A DNA stretch of 64,000 bases from Rhynchosporium graminicola (taxonomy: Eukaryota > Ascomycota > Leotiomycetes > Helotiales > Ploettnerulaceae), in contig FJUW01000060.1 of assembly GCA_900074885.1 (NCBI GenBank), forward strand, positions 1 through 64,000, given 5' to 3'. Each line of letters begins with the position of its first letter. Position 1 is the first letter of the stretch. The notes beneath the pieces were generated by a model that saw nothing but the letters and a program-made list of their open reading frames with translations, searched no databases and was not told where the DNA came from. A program made the position numbers and the translations under genes. Of the stretch, positions 12,682 to 24,810 are shown in pieces.

Positions 12682-15600
12682 GCATCCTATGAGGAGGAGC
12701 GGATGGCATTGATTAATATTTCAGCGAGTGTGCTGTAAGCGATTTGGCTGATGTTCATATGGAGGCTAGATAGGATCTCTCTAATGACCAGCATTTTATG
12801 TCGGCAAGGTGGGAGGCGTCAGGGCGTCAAGGTTACAGGCGCAGGGAGGACGCTTCATGGAGCTGGGACGATACCTAATTGAAAACTTGCTACTCAATTA
12901 TACCTCATTACTTCAAACCAGTTCCCATGCTTTCAAAAAGATAGTAGCACTATCCCTTTACAAACCCAAATTTTATATCGAGGCTTTGGTCATTGTCTCA
13001 ATATAGAATAAAGCTGGGTCGGGGTCGGAGGTACCCCAAGCCAACCATCCTCATGATTATATTACGGACTTTGTGGACTTTATGCACACAGGACAGACGC
13101 AACCCCACGAACACCAAGTCTGCATGGTATGTATGCAGTGTATGTAATCCACACGCAGCTGCAGTCGCTGGCTGCTTACCCACATGCCGCGGCGGCTTCT
13201 CTTCAACTTGGTGATTACACAATCACCAAGCTCCGCAAGATGCCAAACGACAGGGCTGTCGAACGGAAAGTCGATAAATCAGTTGGCAAGTCGGTTCGGC
13301 AGAGCCATACCGACCGACTCAGCCTTGCCATGATAGTCTGCAGGGAACAAGACAGAAACGTCCGAACACCGCTCGTTCACCGTCATCAAAACGCACCGAA
13401 GGCAAAAGAGTTCATCCAAAGGCATCTTCTACAGCCTACCTCGCCTACATGGTTTTTGAAACGTTGCTTAAAGCTAATCTCCATCGTTTGTGTTAGTTCG
13501 TCCAGGATTGCAGCATGTACCGTGCCCCAGGAAGGAAATGACATCCGCTTCCGGCCGAATTTGGCACATCAGTACTCCGTAAACTGCCTAGGATGCTCCT
13601 CCTTAATTTTGCGGACTTGAGTTTCCCTCGTCTGTAGCTTGTAATAAGAAGTTTATCGGATACGATGAAGCGGGTATAAGGCCATTAGGCACACATACAT
13701 AACGCATCCGACACCCACGCATGCTGCTTTTTCTAGCCTAATATTTTACTTCAAGGAATTGTACGAAAGTAGAGGTAGGGGCCTATTCTCGGATTTTTAT
13801 CTTAACGAAACTACGTCCTATCAATAATTTGAAAAATGATTTGTCACTAGGATTATCAGGTCTGAATAATCGTATACTCTGCCGATTAATGTAATTGGGT
13901 AGCAGATAGCCTATAGGCTTGGAGTTGGAAATAGGTACGAACGAGAGTATAGTTTCGCTTAATTTACCACCATAAAGTAGCATGCCTGTGCTCTCATGCC
14001 GGATATAGGGCTGATTTTAGGTGTGTATGTGCCTTATGGCCTTATACTCGTTCAATCGTATTCGATTGTGTGTTGCCTGATTCAGGCCCTCGTTGACATT
14101 CCGAGAAAGCGCCTCCATGTCGCAGCAAGGATGTTTCATATGCTGATGTGGCTGTGGATACGATGGATAGTACGAAGTACGAAGTACGGAGGAGGGGAGT
14201 GTAAAAACACCGCTCGGATAACCATGGGGAACCGAGAGCCCGAATACAAACAATGAGCCCGAGCCGACGGAAACTTTTCCGGATCTACGAGCTACGCATG
14301 CTTTGCCAAGCTCAAATTCTTCCCCATGTGGCATTGCTGGAACTCTGCGGTACGAGTAAGATGGGATTGTCTATTTGGCGCTTTAGAGCACCGTATTATG
14401 GTATTTGAAAAGTTTCACAAGACATATGTGGTCTGGAATTAGTCGAGGCTAGGCTTTAATAATGATTTGTGAAAGATACGGTGAAAACCCAATCAAGGCG
14501 AGACCTTGACAGCGCACTTGAGTCTATGCGCAGTCAGCATCTGCGATTCGCATGGTATCTGGCTATGAGTGCGACTTGGCGGCACGGTCTGAGCTGGCTC
14601 CGCAAGCCTGCGGCGACCATAGCCTTTTGGAGGGAAAAGTACAGTACTGTAAGATGGTTTCAGGGCTGATGACTGTGATTTAAGCTTTGCAGCCTCTAGG
14701 CCTGTGACATCGCGGGGTATGTATCCTAGTTTGTCGAGTGTTCCAGGAGAGTTCACCGCTTCCATATGTTCTAATTATAGTAAGGGGTGGCTTTATATTA
14801 CAGCCCACTGTTCATTACTGTACAGTTGCTTACGATGTAGGACTACATACTAAACCCCTTTTGAAGAGAGGTTGATACTGAACTTATGTAAACAGAAGCC
14901 ATCCTTCTCAAGCTTGAGGTAGTTAAGGGCCCTCGCAGCCCTCGAGCACGAGCCAGCCCTGCATAGGGTGAAGAAGAGTAGTCTGGTGGATAAACACCCC
15001 TTAGAAGCTAACCACACGAGGCCTAAACGGCCCTCGGGGATCTCTTTGCCAGGTGGGAGATTAAACTAATTGTAGATTCTGCTTCATAAAATTGGTTGGT
15101 TTAGGTTAGGCCTTGGAATCGTGGTAAACTCAAAGTCAGCCTTGATAAGGCACATAAATCATATATCGCAATGATTAAATTGGATTCGTGGAAGTTCGCA
15201 CTCAGCAGGGAAAATGATCTGTGTTTTGTACCCTTTGTTTGTGCATAGTAATGATTACTACGTCCTATAATTACGGAGTATCTTCAACATCCCAATGTAG
15301 ATGCTTATTCGTCGAATCATGTCGCTGCTTTCTTTTCAAATTCAATTCGCAAACGAGCCGCCGCGTGTACCCTGCACGCAGGACGGGATTCTCATCTATT
15401 ACACCGTGGGGCGGACATTTTCTTCATGTACGTCGTAAGCCTTATACATTGGTTTAATCATAGTGGCTTACTAACATGGCTGGGAGAGCACATCCTTGCC
15501 TAATGAGCAAGCAATTAATTAATAAAGCCTTGTCTAGGTAGTGCTGCTTTGATGAACTCGGCACTTTGCAGGTCTACCACGATGAAATGGTAAGGCAATT

Positions 15601-18600
15601 TACGAGCCTGATACCTGCCTATAAAAAGGCTGTTATTGAACTTCTTATCTGTCACAAAGTATAGTCCCGACTTATAATGAGCACCGAGCAAAGTTGCTTT
15701 TGGTAGACTTTGCGTATTTGATGTACGAAGAATCGCCAATTGTAGTAGTATTCGGCGTATGTATCTAAGCGACAGGCTTGTTGACTTCTCCATCAAACGG
15801 ATCTAACGATAACAAGGTCTAAAAGTCTCATGCTTGAAAGGTTTTATTTTGTCTTGACATATGTTATTTTTCGATTCTTATAGTCTTCAATGCCACTCGT
15901 GTATGAGCTTCGCTGTCAACACTTTAAGCGAGGGGTTTCAGGCCCCATTAAGCTAGCATTCAGGCCAGTGGCCGCTCCCGCACCCAGCTCTCTTCGAAAA
16001 TATGGCTATCGAGCCCACAACCATGGCATCTGAAAGTTGTACGACAGCTCTCACGACCTTTGATAGATAACTTCCAGAGTATACCAGTAAGGTACTCCAC
16101 CAGTCTGAAGTACCGCAGATGCCGGGCAGTGTACGGTTTACTTGATTGGGATTCACCGGAACACAGGGAGCAGTAGCCCGTAACATCTCCGAGCTTTCCG
16201 GGCCCAGTTCAAATATATAAGTTGGTCTGAGGGACATCTCATTTTTGAATGTCTTCGGCGACGTGGAAAAAAATGCCAGGATGTACGCGTCACTGCGAAT
16301 TGTTACCTCCGTACGCTCAATCCAGAATACGCTGAGCAGCTCAGCCTGGTCCTCGACGCAAAGATATCAAACTATGCAACCACAACAAGGGAATCGGACG
16401 CGCCGAAGGCGTCCCTGACCTTGGCATCGACGCACCAAGGAACTCCGCTTGCTCGAAGTCTGCTGGCATCCTTCCTGAATCTATCTGTCTGACCCGTCCT
16501 CGCATTCGGCTGGGGTTGGCGATTGGCGAGTCTGCGAAAGTTTCCTGAAGGGTGAGATTACGGGGGCCTTCAAGGCATCCAAGGGCAGAACGAGGTCGCC
16601 GAGGATGGAAGGAAGAATTGTGCACGTCGAATAAGCATCCGATCATGTCCTGCGCGTCCCTGACAGTATGTGTGTGGTATCTGGAACCTTGGTTGATGGA
16701 TGATCTCGGGTTCCGAACACCGACTCATATCGAAGCTAAACGCCGAGCAAGAAAATTAAGGAAAGCCGAGATATGAATAGCTCGGAAAGGAGGCACGTTT
16801 TCGACGAAATTGGCCGAGATAAGGAATATGTTCTTGTCCAACAGTCCTGCCAAGACCTGAGCAGGAAAGTTCTAGGCTGAGAGAGTTCTGTGGCGTCTGG
16901 TCAAGTGACCTGTAGAATCGTGGTACACCAATTCGTTTCGCCAGTTAGGCACGAACCTTCCCTGCTCTCCTTATTCATGTCAAGTGGGAAAATTCATATA
17001 CTCACTCACGTACGGAGAGGGCATCTCCATACCCCGCATGTGTATGTACTCTGCCACCTGCGACACTTCCAAAGTTTGTTAAATCATTGTCAATTTGAGG
17101 GAACGTTGCCATGCCAAGCATCCATTGACTCACTCTGCGACAGGATCCTGGATGAGCAGCACGTAGGAATTTCAGGATTTTGTTCCAATACCTCGAAACA
17201 GGCAATGAAGAGTAACACTCAAGAAGGGATACCATCCAATTTACTCTCCGACTCACGCAACACTTCCGGCGAAATATACCTGTGGTCATACTCAATTTCG
17301 CAAGAGATGAGGGGATTTCAATCCCATAATCTATTATTATACCTCCAAAGCTTAATTTCGAATGTTTCTCACCAAAACAAGTTTTGAGGCTGTACAAACA
17401 CCCAAATTTCGCACTTTTAGGCTTCGCCATGCATCGCTTGTCTCAGGCACATTACGCGTAATGTGTCTGAGACAGATCCCAGACCCATTTAAGTATTGTG
17501 TCATTTTTTGATGGATTGTGCATTTTGAGATATTCAAGGTCAATTTTGCAGCACTTCGCTGTTTAGTGCTTTTTCTGTGCCCTATTTGCGACGCTGATGT
17601 TTCTGAAAACTAGTTCTCACTATTGCCCTCTCTCGCTCTCGACGGCTTGCGTTTTCCTGCTTTAATATGACCATCCTTTCAAATGGCTTCGTTGAATCAC
17701 TCGCTTCAGCGACGAGCATATATCTTCATTGGAGTGGGTGGCAGAACACACATACCCTGATAGTTTTGTGCCGTCGTCTCAGCACTGTTCTTCGCTCGAC
17801 CAGCTTGCTTAGCAGAACAAAATTGTTGAGCTATTAGTTGTCACGTTCCCTCGGGTCGTGAGTTTAAGAGCGTGCGGATTGCTATCAAGAGGGGAGAAAT
17901 GATTCCATGCCCTCTGCAAGTCGCAAATTACCCGCATCAGTTAACATCGAGATCCATAAGATTACTGGGCCCGGTATGCTTGAAATAGCCAAACTATCCG
18001 CAAGTGCTCTCATTCGATCATCAAAAATGTTGTGGCTCGCTACCCGGCTGCTCAAGTTTGCATCTAGTGAAGAGATCAAGCAGCCAACGAGCGAGGTTCA
18101 GTACCTTAAAGATAGTTATCAAGTAAAGTGCTACAGTATAGTGCTTGCAAGACGTTGATATCCCTCAAAAAGAGCTCTATATGATTTTGTGACTTTGAGT
18201 ATGTGGATGTTGCTTTTGTGTTATGTCCTGTGGTAAACTCATGCCTGTGCATGGGATTAAGGGTATATTCAACCCAACCTCCAAGCGATTTAAGTCCATG
18301 GAGATGAAATAGCCTCGCCTCATCAATGCTTACTTGTGTCTTTGTCTAAAAACTTATTCTTCACTGTCTTGTTGGGCCTTCAAAACTCCATTCCCCGTCC
18401 TTTCCGTATTTCGGCTTGAAAAGTAAGCGAGTGAAAAGTCAATAGCCGTACAAGAAGCACCGGGCTGTTAATTCAGAGAAAGGTGGCTGGTTAGGGTGAC
18501 CAGAGCATACGCACGAGGTAAGAGGACATCAACGTCGTGAAACGATTAGAGGAATTAATTGTAAAGCTACCAGGAATCAATACAGGTTAACCTCGGGGAT

Positions 18601-19077
18601 GAATTGAAGTTGGGAAATTGCTTCATAACTGCTTTGCCTAATGTCGGTACTCGGACTACAGGGTAAGATCGCTTTTTCTCTTTTTGGAAGCAAGTCCAGG
18701 TGTTGCGTTCCTGCCGGGATCTCGACATTTGAGCTTCGTGAAAGCGCCTTCCGTCACTTTGAGGGTGTACTCAATTCAAGCACAGCAGGAGCGACTCCAG
18801 CAAATATGCTATCAAAATCTCAACTTCTCCCATCTTCTCACTTTTCAATCGACAGGAAATAATTATCAACATTCAAAGACAACACTCGTTCACATTCATA
18901 CATACCAATTGCTCTATCATCGAGCACCGATCATTACTAGTATCTTCCATACAATTACCCACTTAGCCATCGAACCACTTCTATTCTATCCCGGAAGCAA
19001 AGTCAACGAAAGAACACTAAACATATTCCGGCATTCGCATATAACCACCCGTACGTAAAGGTCGTCTAGTTCCTAAC
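12682..19077. other. Intergenic region without recognised genes
   Basis: Only short uncorrelated frames are present. The longest (13129-13620 plus, 16890-17387 plus, 17002-17430 minus) have no recognisable domain and overlap one another on opposite strands. A near-perfect 36-bp palindrome sits at 17439-17474. I found no tRNA or rRNA by eye. Confidence 0.5.
17439..17474. repeat. 36-bp near-perfect palindrome
   Basis: The left arm TGTCTCAGGCACATTACG and right arm CGTAATGTGTCTGAGACA are reverse complements with one mismatch in 18 and no spacer. The centre is ACGCGT, an MCB-like core. It could be a dimeric protein binding site or a cruciform; it is not inside a recognised gene. Confidence 0.8.
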
Positions 19078-19791
19078 ATGGTACGCCCTGACAACCTGAT
19101 GGTCCGCCCACGCTCAAAATACCATCCAAAAGAGATCTGCAAGCGAATCAAAAACGTAATCATGCGATACAACCCTTTCAAAGAAGAAGAAGACCTCGGT
19201 CCACCATCCGCGCACCGTCATACAGTCGTAGGTGATAGGGGAGCCCAGCATTCTCTTTTTCAAGTCCCATGATAATCTTGTCTCAGTGCCATCCCCACCT
19301 CTCTTCAACGTTTCGCGATAACCTTGAGCGATTGCTAACCACCTACCTAGTGCTCGAACTGCAATACCAGCGTGTCCTACGATGTCTGGGGAGTGTGTCC
19401 ACGTACGCCAGTCGATGGACGATATCAACGAAAAGAAACCCGAAGAGCTGGAGTTTGCAAGCACTGCAAGGGTAGCGATGAAATCGCCAGGGTGTATTGC
19501 GATCCCCTGACATGCGAAGGTTGTTGGAGGGAGAATGGCGAGGAGGCAGTTCTCAAGCGGAGAGACAGGGATCTGTTACGCAGAGGGTTCGTCAAAAAAA
19601 AGAATGACATGTGGAATTGGGCGGCACCGAGGATTGGAGGAGGAAAGGATTTCGCCGCGCCTTGGGATATGGTTAGGTGTGGACCATGCGAGTATGTTGA
19701 TCCAAATTGGCCTACTCGTGCAAGGAAAGAGTGGTTCAAGGAGGACTTCAGGAGAAGACATGGAGCGGAAGGGCCTGCACTTGTCGCTTGA
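19078..19791 (+). CDS. Small Cys-rich hypothetical protein
   Basis: I do not recognise the family. Exons 19078-19227 and 19351-19791 give 196 residues; the 123-bp intron has a GCTAAC branch site 14 bases before the CTAG acceptor. Exon 2 starts with CSNC and continues with VCKHC and CEGC, so there are at least three CX2C pairs plus a later CGPC. This suggests zinc-ribbon-like metal binding or a small regulatory protein. The N-terminus is basic (RPRSKYHPKEICKRIKNV). There is no signal peptide or membrane segment. Frame and splice consistency support a real gene; the function is unknown. The next gene downstream is the split ORF at 20352. Confidence 0.6.
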
Positions 19792-20351
19792 TCATCTACT
19801 GTTTGGCTTGCTCGGGCATCAGGTAATGAGTAAACACAGCGTACTTTAGCGAGTTTGGTTAGGAAACAGCGTCAATGAATCTAAGCATGCATGGAAGTGC
19901 CACATGACATTTCTCAAAGAAGCGACTTGGTACCGTAGTTTTATTTGATGACTTTGCTAGCACAGAATGACTATTTTGAAGTCATGAATATATGACAGGA
20001 AATTACCCGAAAAAATAGCTCGGAATCAGATAGCTGTTTGACGACTTTACTAAGATGAGAATCTTAGATGATGGGTTTTACTACGACTTACAAGGTCACC
20101 ATTTCGCAATCGACGAATTAGCGTGGCTTAACTCAACTTAAACGCCTCACAAGACTTTTTCGGTTTAGGTACAGATCGTAGAAATTTTCCACCATATTAT
20201 AAACCCCACGAAATCACCATACCTTTGCCAATTAGATATCACAAGAGGCACACCTTGGACTTTACCGACCACTAAAGTCTCAGAGAACTACACTCAGCCC
20301 ATAATCCGAGTCCTGCCCAGAGATCACCCAGTCTTCATCTTAACTCACAAC
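19792..20351. other. Intergenic region
   Basis: About 560 bases between the Cys-rich gene and the split ORF. It presumably holds the 3' end of one and the promoter of the other. No gene or recognised element was seen. Confidence 0.5.
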
Positions 20352-20576
20352 ATGCCAATCGTCCCTCTCCGAATCCTCCGAACCCTGTGCAAATTTGGCG
20401 ACGAGATTCGGAAGCCTCCAAACAGGAAGTCAAGACTTTTACATCATATCCACTGCACCTCCCGCAGAAACATCGAAGGACCAGAATGTTGGAGCAACCC
20501 GTCGCTCGGTGAAGAGCGTAGCTTCAGCCTCGCTCTTTTGAGCCTCTTCAATGTCAGTGTTCTTCAGACTCCCTCT

Positions 20577-23062
20577 CAGTGTGCGAAAAAATAATCTAAT
20601 TAATTAAGATTAGATTAAATTAAATTGACTAATTTTTTCCTTTAATTAAATTAAATTAAATTAAGAGTTAGAGTTAATCAATGATTTAATTAATTAAGTC
20701 TTAGTAATCAAGCTATATATATTTCTCTTTCTATTTATATAATATATAACTAATCTATAGTAAAGAAATCTTCTATAATACTAGCTTCTTCTACCTCCTC
20801 GTTCTCTTCGAATATAAAACCCCAGCTCTTTAATAGACTAATAGTCTCGAAAGTATCTCTAGTAAGTCTATTTCTTAGCTTATTAATAATTAAAGCTCCT
20901 AGACTAAAGAATCTCTCTGAGGGCGCCGAAGTAGCCGGAATTTGAAGATATTTCCGAACTAATAGAGATAGTATAGAGTACTTATCTCTATTAGTAGCCC
21001 AATAATCTAAAGGCTTAACCTATATATATTATTAGTATATTTATATAAAGGATTTAAGAGAAGATTAGATTACTTACGCTAATATTAGCTCTTCTTTCTT
21101 CTAAATAATAGTCTAGTTCGTCGAATTCTTCTTCTTCTTCGTTCATATAAATATCTAGATCTTCGTCTTCGATATCTATTCTCTCTCTTTCAGGTATAGG
21201 TAGATCTATATTAGCCTGAATTTTCAGCCNCTATATCTCCTTGAAATTTAAACCCTTTTATATCGTAGTCTTTTTTAAAGGCATTAATAAGAGTATCGTT
21301 TGAGCTAGCGTTATCTCGAGTAATACTATAAGATAATAAGTTAGTTAAATATTATATTAATAGTTTCTAGATAAGACTTACCTTATAATATTATCTTGAA
21401 TATTCTACTCTTCTAAAGCCTTAGATAAGACTTTATATAAGTATTTTCCGGAATGCGGTTCGCTTAAATAAGCTATACTAATAGCGTGTGACTTGAGCTT
21501 AAAGCTACTATCGATATAGTATCTATAATAGTTAGTATATAATTTTAATAATAATAATATAATAACTTATATAATAACTCCTAAATAAGAATCTTGATTT
21601 ATAGTAGTCCACGCGTCTAAAGTCAAAGAAAAATATCCCTTTTCTTTAATATTAAGAGTAAGTTCTTCTTGTATTTTATCTCTTCTTTCTTTATAGATAC
21701 TATTAAGATAATCGTGAAGTATCTTATTATAAAGAAGAGGGGATTGCCTATTATAAAGTTAATATATATTCATATTATTAATAGATAAAAGAAAGACTTA
21801 CTCGTTAAGATAAAGAGTTAACTCTCTAAAGGAAGTACTAGAAATAATTCTAAAAGATAGATTATTTTAAATAATAAATCGAATTAATAGCGACTTATAT
21901 TTCTTCGTACTAAAAGGCTCTTTAATAGGCGAAGCAGGCCTCTTAGAAACTCTTAGAGAGCTAAAAGCCTGAGTTATAGTAGCTTAACTACTACTACTTC
22001 CTTAACTAGAAGTCTCTTCAAAATCGGAGGTATCTAAAAATAATTAGTTTATATATTATATATAACTTAAGAAGTTAAATTAACTTACTTGAATCTTCCT
22101 CTCCGAGACTCATTAAGACTCTTTGAATATTAAAAGTCTTATGATTAAACTTATAGTAAGTAATATAATTACTCGTAGCGTGATTAACTCTTTAACCTTT
22201 AAAGACTTTCCTATTTAAATTATTAGTATATATATATATAAAAGGAGCTTCTATTAAACTTACGAGTAGCCTTTATGAAGGCACTTTATAGTTACTAGCC
22301 TAGGCTGCGTAGGGTCCTTATTCGAAGGCTCTAAAGTCTTAGAAAATAGACCTTTTTTAAAGATAATTAGTAATTTATTAATATCGATCTCGAAATCAGT
22401 ATTATTCTGCTCTCTATTTAAAGGAATATTCGTTTTATAGCTAGTAATAGAGCTAGAAAATATTTTTATATATATAAGATAATATCTATAAGTATAAAAG
22501 AGGTAAGTGATAAGATTAATAGATATAATCGATAATCTGAGGAAGATCTTTTGATTTTTAGAAGTTGATTCTTAGGAGAAAGAAAGACTCTTATATATAG
22601 ATTATATAGTTTCTAGAAGAATCTATCTATTTATTGATTTCTAAGCTTATTTTTAATAGATTTATTAATTTATAATAATTAGAAATCTCTAGAAATCTAC
22701 GATTAGAAATCAAGATCTAATACTTTCTACTACTTTCTAAAGTATAATATTAATAATTATTTATTTATAAGCTATTATTATTAATAGAAACTTTATTTCT
22801 ACTAGTAGGTTCTAGTTATTTCTACTTCTAGAATACTTACTATCTCGGTTTACTAGTAAGTAGCGAAACGACTAGGCTTAAAGTAGAACCTTAAGCGAAA
22901 TTCTAAGCCTAATTAGTATTAGGCGAGAGTTATAGAAGTTAATTAATTTTTAATTCATTAAATTAATTAAGATTAGATTAGATTAAATTAAGTATAAAAA
23001 TTCGTTGATTAAATTAAATTAAGTTGAGTTAATTTAATTTAATTTAATCATTTCGCACACTG
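20577..23062 (-). mobile_element. hAT-family DNA transposon, full-length but RIP-decayed
   Basis: The element is 2,486 bp. Both termini carry the inverted repeat CAGTGTGCGAAA, which fits the CAGTG-type ends common in hAT elements. CTCCCTCT occurs directly outside both ends (20569-20576 and 23063-23070), a perfect 8-bp duplication diagnostic of the superfamily. The sub-terminal 100-150 bases are dense in TTAAT/ATTAA repeats. The interior is AT-rich with a decayed transposase on the minus strand. One N is present at 21230. The perfect target duplication but RIP-like body suggests insertion followed by mutation in place. Confidence 0.93.
20750..22560 (-). pseudogene. hAT transposase remnant
   Basis: The minus-strand C-terminal part is still readable. 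It contains the dimerisation-region hallmarks IPATSAPSERFFSLGALI and NKLRNRLTRDTFETISLLKS, preceded by LDYWATNRDKY, and ends at a plausible native TAG (20750-20752). A 58-bp intron (21020-21077, donor GTAAGT) joins this exon in phase to an acidic upstream stretch. Near 22080-22190 the frame NHATSNYITYYKFNHKTFNI could be the BED-finger-like N-terminal part. Elsewhere many TAA/TAG codons interrupt it. The transposase is therefore inactive unless supplied by another copy. The upstream limit is approximate. Confidence 0.8.
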
Positions 23063-23280
23063 CTCCCTCTAAGGAACACAAAGACTCCCAAGTTCCTCAT
23101 CTCACATTCTCCACATCTCGACCTCCTGCCATCAACATTCACGGCCTGCTAGAAGACGAGAAACTGCCACTCCCTTGCATAGTTAACATTCTCCCATCTT
23201 CCTTCTTCGTTGAAGTGGTGCGCACATATTACGTCGACGTCAAAACTAGCGAGAGATGGGTTTTCATTGCTTTTCTCTAG

Positions 23281-24810
23281 GTAGGTCCTGCTTTGAATCC
23301 TTAGCAAGCTTTTTGTGACTGGCTTTTGGGCGGAGGGAGAGAGATTTGGAGCATTTTCTGGATATAGAAGAGGATGTACTAATATAAGGAGGGACTTGAG
23401 AGGGAGGCGAGGGACGAGTCACTAAGAAAAGGTTTATCTCGAAATCAGTGTTCATCGTCTGGATGGTAGTCTTCCCTATTAAGTATCTCTCCTCCATCCT
23501 CAGACACATCGGTACAAGCGTTCTTCAAGCTATGGCATTCTTGTGCGGTTCTCTAAAGGCAAGACAGCGCTGTCGCTACCCATATCGCCAAGGCCCTCAC
23601 TACATGGTGATCGATACAAGACAAGTGAAAGACAAGATTATGCAAGAGATAAAGCACTACTTAAGAACTATTTTAAGGTTCTTCATAGATATCAAAAATG
23701 AAAAAATGAAAGAGGCTGTTGGACGAAGTTCAGGTGAAGTGCACTTATGTGCGAGATTGTAAGAGGGCGGCCAGCTGATGGCATATTGTGCTGCTGCCTA
23801 CCAGCTGCCTGCTCGATATATGCTGTAGAGCAACAAAGTTGGATCATTCCTGCTTTCAACTCGTCAGCCACACGATGGGCACCTCCAAGTTCTTATCACT
23901 TCTACAATCGGAAAAGTTGAGGACGTCTCCTGAGTCCTGTGTAGAAAATGGTAGGCTCGATGATAAATACCGTAATTTCATCTGAGATGGTTGAGATGTT
24001 CCACAGGGGGTAGTTCTTCCGTCCGTAAATACTGTTTGTACCTCCCTCCGTAGGTAAGCGACGGGAGTTCCATCCCGTTAATTTGTGGTGGTATGGATGT
24101 CACTCAGCTCTATGCTGTCCTATCTCGCTCAGTATCTCCTCAAATGTTCCGATGCACGGGGGGGAATCTAGATGTTGTGTCCTCGCGCCCAACCTCAGAG
24201 GTGTTTTCTACTTTCACAAATCGGGTGAGCTCAACTCAGCTCAACTCATACAGCGCTGATCGAACAGTACCGCCGCTGTTCACAATATAATCCAGACTCT
24301 CCTTAATTCATCGTCTCTAGTCATTCAGACAGAGTACAAAACAAAACCTAATCGTCAAATCACGGCATCAAGAATTCTATCTTCAACGTACAGTACGAGG
24401 TCGAATATAACATTACAGTATTAAGTACAGCCAGCGGAATCTCACAAGAGTCTTGAAGAAGAAGAGGAGGAAGAGGAAATATGGAGATGTTGTTTTTGTC
24501 ACACGGAGTCGCTATTCTATCCCTGGAGGCTTTTATACATACATGATTAATTTCACTGTGTCGTTTTCACTCTTCATTTATATACAACCAGCCATGCCTC
24601 TGCGGATCTATTATCAGCATATCTCAACAGCTCTTCACCCCAAGCGTGTCGGGGAGGAATCGCCTCGCCTCGATATTTTACTGGAGTATCCTCCCAAATA
24701 TATCTCAGTCCCAGCTATCAGTATTCCTTGCTCTTGCCTATCTTTTCAACGTCCACAGGCGAAGATTCACTTTACGCACCTTCCCCACCATCTGGAACCT
24801 CATCACCTCC
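23281..24810. other. Intergenic region
   Basis: Short frames only (up to 104 codons), none recognised. At the right end the plus-strand frames overlap the antisense of the 24811-26640 gene and are shadows. Confidence 0.5.

Larger units (their letters stand above)
20352..23280 (+). pseudogene. Hypothetical gene split by a hAT transposon
   Basis: The 5' piece is 20352-20576 (75 codons from an ATG in good fungal context, ACAACATGCC). The 3' piece is 23071-23280 (69 codons and a TAG). The hAT element and one copy of its 8-bp duplication lie between them. Without the insertion the two pieces read through in the same frame for 144 codons; with it the 5' frame stops five codons into the element. 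The product has no recognised domain; the N-terminal part is basic, with RILRTLCKFGDEIRKPPNRK near its start. A stop-free junction could arise by chance at moderate probability, so the gene's reality rests on frame continuity and start context. The first piece alone could still be translated as an 80-residue peptide. Confidence 0.5.

Noticed and set aside
13129..13620. 163-codon plus frame
   Set aside because: No domain and no typical start context; several other frames overlap it.
14920..15060. GC-rich stretch that looked like a structured RNA or tRNA-like gene
   Set aside because: No cloverleaf, no A/B box pair and no known RNA signature could be found by eye.
16890..17430. 165-codon plus and 142-codon minus frames overlapping each other
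   Set aside because: They cannot both be genes, neither is recognised, and the region contains a palindrome but no coding signature I trust.
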